Shown in pieces: positions 5,992 through 7,329 of a DNA stretch of 7,329 nt. Made by a program: the position numbers and the translations under genes. The first letter of the stretch is position 1. Each line of letters begins with the position of its first letter. The notes beneath the pieces are model-generated. The model was not told the origin of the DNA, did no database searches, and was given only the letters and a program-made list of their open reading frames with translations. The DNA is from Pseudomonadota bacterium (GTDB taxonomy: Bacteria; Pseudomonadota; Alphaproteobacteria; Rhizobiales; Kaistiaceae): the NCBI GenBank assembly GCA_023392225.1, contig JAEVZM010000658.1:1-7329 (forward strand), written 5' to 3'.

Positions 5992-7302
5992 ATGGCCGTC
6001 AAGATCAAGGTGACGGGGGCGTTCAACGGCCCCGACTTCGTCAGCGGGCTCGCCGCCCAGGGCGCGAGCTATACCATCATCAATTCGACGACAGCGGTTC
6101 TCACCTTTGCCGGTGGCATGGATCCGTCGACGACCTATACCCAGACTCTCACCGGCACCGGCTTCGGCCTCACCGAGGACGGGCGCTACACGGGTACCGT
6201 GACCAGCTCCGTCGGCGTCAACAACAACCTGCCCGACACCTACTGGACCTTCACCGGCATGAACTCGCCGCTGGAGCTCGCCAACACCAGCGCCGCGGGC
6301 GGCCTGACGTTCCCGGAGCTGCTGATCAGCCCGCTGTCCTACAAGTTCATCGGCGCCAAGTTCGACGACGTCTTCATCCTTGGCTCCGACGCCGACATCG
6401 CCAAGGGCAAGGGCGGCAACGACACCTTCAACGGCCTCGACGGCAGCGACAAGCTCTATGGCGACGGCGGTGACGATCTCCTGCGCGGCGACCAGGGCGA
6501 CGACATGGTCGACGGAGGCAAGGGTGCCGACACGCTCTATGGCGGCATCGGCAGCGACATGATCTTCGGCCGCGTGGGCAACGATACCGCCTATGGTGGC
6601 AACGACAGCGACACCATCCGCGGCCAGGGCGGTCGCGACACCCTCTTCGGCGATGACGGCATGGATTCGCTCTACGGCGGCGATGGCGGCGACACGATCG
6701 AAGGCGGCCTCGGCGCCGACCTGCTGAAAGGCGGCAAGGGCAGCGACTATCTCGACGGCGGGTTCGACGAGGATGTCCTGCGCGGCGGCAGCGGCGACGA
6801 CGTGCTCGATGCGGGCGCGGCGGAGGAGGCTGCCGGCGATCATATGTATGGCGGCAGCGGGGATGACGTCATCACCGGCCACAAGGGCGCCGACTACCTC
6901 TACGGTGGCAAGGGCAACGATTCGCTCTACGGTGGCGACAACATCGACGTCCTCGAGGGTGGCAAGGGCAACGACCTGATCGCCGGCGGCGGCGGTTCCG
7001 ACACGATCGTCGGCGGCAAGGGCAACGACACGCTGTCGGGCAACCAGAGTGACGCCGTCGTCTACGACAACGGGTTCGACACCTTCGTGTTCTTCGGCAA
7101 GTTCGGCGATGACGTCGTCACCGACTTCCACATCGGCTTCGCCGTCATCGGCTTCGCCGGTGGCATCACCGAGGACGACGTGACCGTCAAGACCAAGGGC
7201 GACGACGTGAAGCTGGTGGTCCACGACCACGGCAAGCACACGGTGCTGGTGAAGGGCGTCGCCGACCAGTTCGATCCGGACGTCGACATCGTCTACGCCT
7301 GA
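5992..7302 (+). CDS. RTX calcium-binding repeat protein, probably secreted by a type I system
   Basis: The 436-residue acidic protein shows no cysteine and no N-terminal signal peptide, both usual for type I secretion substrates. Residues 1-130 form a domain I cannot name. It is rich in Thr, Gly and Ser and contains TLTGTGFGLTEDGRYTGTVT (52-71), a style common ahead of rhizobial RTX arrays. Residues 139-349 hold 22 nonapeptides of the GGxGxDxLx type, which fold into a calcium-filled beta-roll outside the cell. The C-terminal part (about 360-436) has DTFVF, VVTDF and a final acidic-hydrophobic DPDVDIVYA, fitting a C-terminal secretion signal. No protease, lipase or other enzyme motif was recognised, so a structural, adhesive or matrix role is possible but unproven. 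ATG 5992 has GGGAG 8 bases upstream; an in-frame TTG at 5959 is less likely. No transporter genes are in the window. Confidence 0.93.
   Translation: MAVKIKVTGAFNGPDFVSGLAAQGASYTIINSTTAVLTFAGGMDPSTTYTQTLTGTGFGLTEDGRYTGTVTSSVGVNNNLPDTYWTFTGMNSPLELANTSAAGGLTFPELLISPLSYKFIGAKFDDVFILGSDADIAKGKGGNDTFNGLDGSDKLYGDGGDDLLRGDQGDDMVDGGKGADTLYGGIGSDMIFGRVGNDTAYGGNDSDTIRGQGGRDTLFGDDGMDSLYGGDGGDTIEGGLGADLLKGGKGSDYLDGGFDEDVLRGGSGDDVLDAGAAEEAAGDHMYGGSGDDVITGHKGADYLYGGKGNDSLYGGDNIDVLEGGKGNDLIAGGGGSDTIVGGKGNDTLSGNQSDAVVYDNGFDTFVFFGKFGDDVVTDFHIGFAVIGFAGGITEDDVTVKTKGDDVKLVVHDHGKHTVLVKGVADQFDPDVDIVYA
6406..7038 (+). repeat. Array of 22 RTX nonapeptide units (27-bp period)
   Basis: Fifteen units run without a break through residues 139-273 and seven more through 287-349, with a 13-residue interruption (274-286, Ala/Glu-rich AGAAEEAAGDHMY) between them. 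Consensus is GGxGxDxLx, with Gly at unit positions 1 and 4 and Asp at 6. Units at 202-210 (GGNDSD), 256-264 (GGFDED) and 314-322 (GGDNID) replace the position-4 Gly by Asp or Asn. Canonical units such as GGKGNDSLY and GGKGNDTLS recur. The DNA is a degenerate 27-bp tandem repeat. Confidence 0.95.
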
Positions 7303-7329
7303 GTTTGCGAATCGGCGAGACGGCCGCCC
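7303..7329 (+). other. Downstream end of the RTX gene, cut by the window
   Basis: Only 27 bases follow the stop codon. They end in a GC-rich ACGGCCGCCC that could be the left arm of a terminator, but the partner arm would lie beyond the window. Confidence 0.2.

Noticed and set aside
6406..7038. 27-bp periodic DNA as a CRISPR or minisatellite
   Set aside because: There are no spacers, and the period is explained by the nonapeptide code of the RTX protein.
5947..7239. A 430-codon open frame antisense to the RTX gene, with a repetitive Ala/Val-rich product
   Set aside because: It mirrors the 27-bp repeat read in reverse; repeat codon bias (GGC, GAC) removes stops on the other strand. The sense frame has a good Shine-Dalgarno and clear RTX motifs.

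Overview
The window looks like a chromosomal piece of a high-GC alphaproteobacterium, most likely of the order Hyphomicrobiales (Rhizobiales). The RNA polymerase alpha subunit is of the rhizobial type (N-terminus MIQKNWQELIKPNK, C-terminus ...KRYEDHY). The order rpoA-rplQ is the normal end of the ribosomal protein operon, and a 268-residue periplasmic Sel1-repeat protein closely resembles the rhizobial regulator ExoR. I cannot name a genus from the sequence.

Layout. Bases 1-72 are the gap before rpoA, with two hairpins and the rpoA ribosome binding site. rpoA (73-1101, GTG start) and rplQ (1156-1578) are the last two genes of the alpha operon. They are closed by a strong hairpin terminator (1606-1631) that is nearly symmetric and could also stop the convergent transcript from the right. 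On the minus strand lie a MASE1-like membrane diguanylate cyclase (1718-3145) and, upstream of it, an MltB-family lytic murein transglycosylase (3235-4497). They are separated by 89 bases and could form a two-gene transcript. A gene-poor divergent region of about 620 bases (4498-5115) follows. On the plus strand come exoR-like (5116-5922) and, 69 bases later, a 436-residue RTX calcium-binding protein (5992-7302) with 22 in-register nonapeptide repeats.

Working together. rpoA and rplQ are housekeeping genes. The other four share a cell-envelope and surface theme: peptidoglycan cleavage, c-di-GMP synthesis, a periplasmic repressor of the kind that controls exopolysaccharide and motility through ChvG/ExoS-ChvI, and a probably secreted RTX protein. 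That they form one functional module is my inference from adjacency only. No type I secretion genes, RNA genes, CRISPR arrays, insertion sequences or phage genes are visible. I found no convincing wholly new system. The most unexplained parts are the RTX protein with its uncharacterised N-terminal domain, its placement directly behind an exoR homologue, and the long leader in front of exoR.
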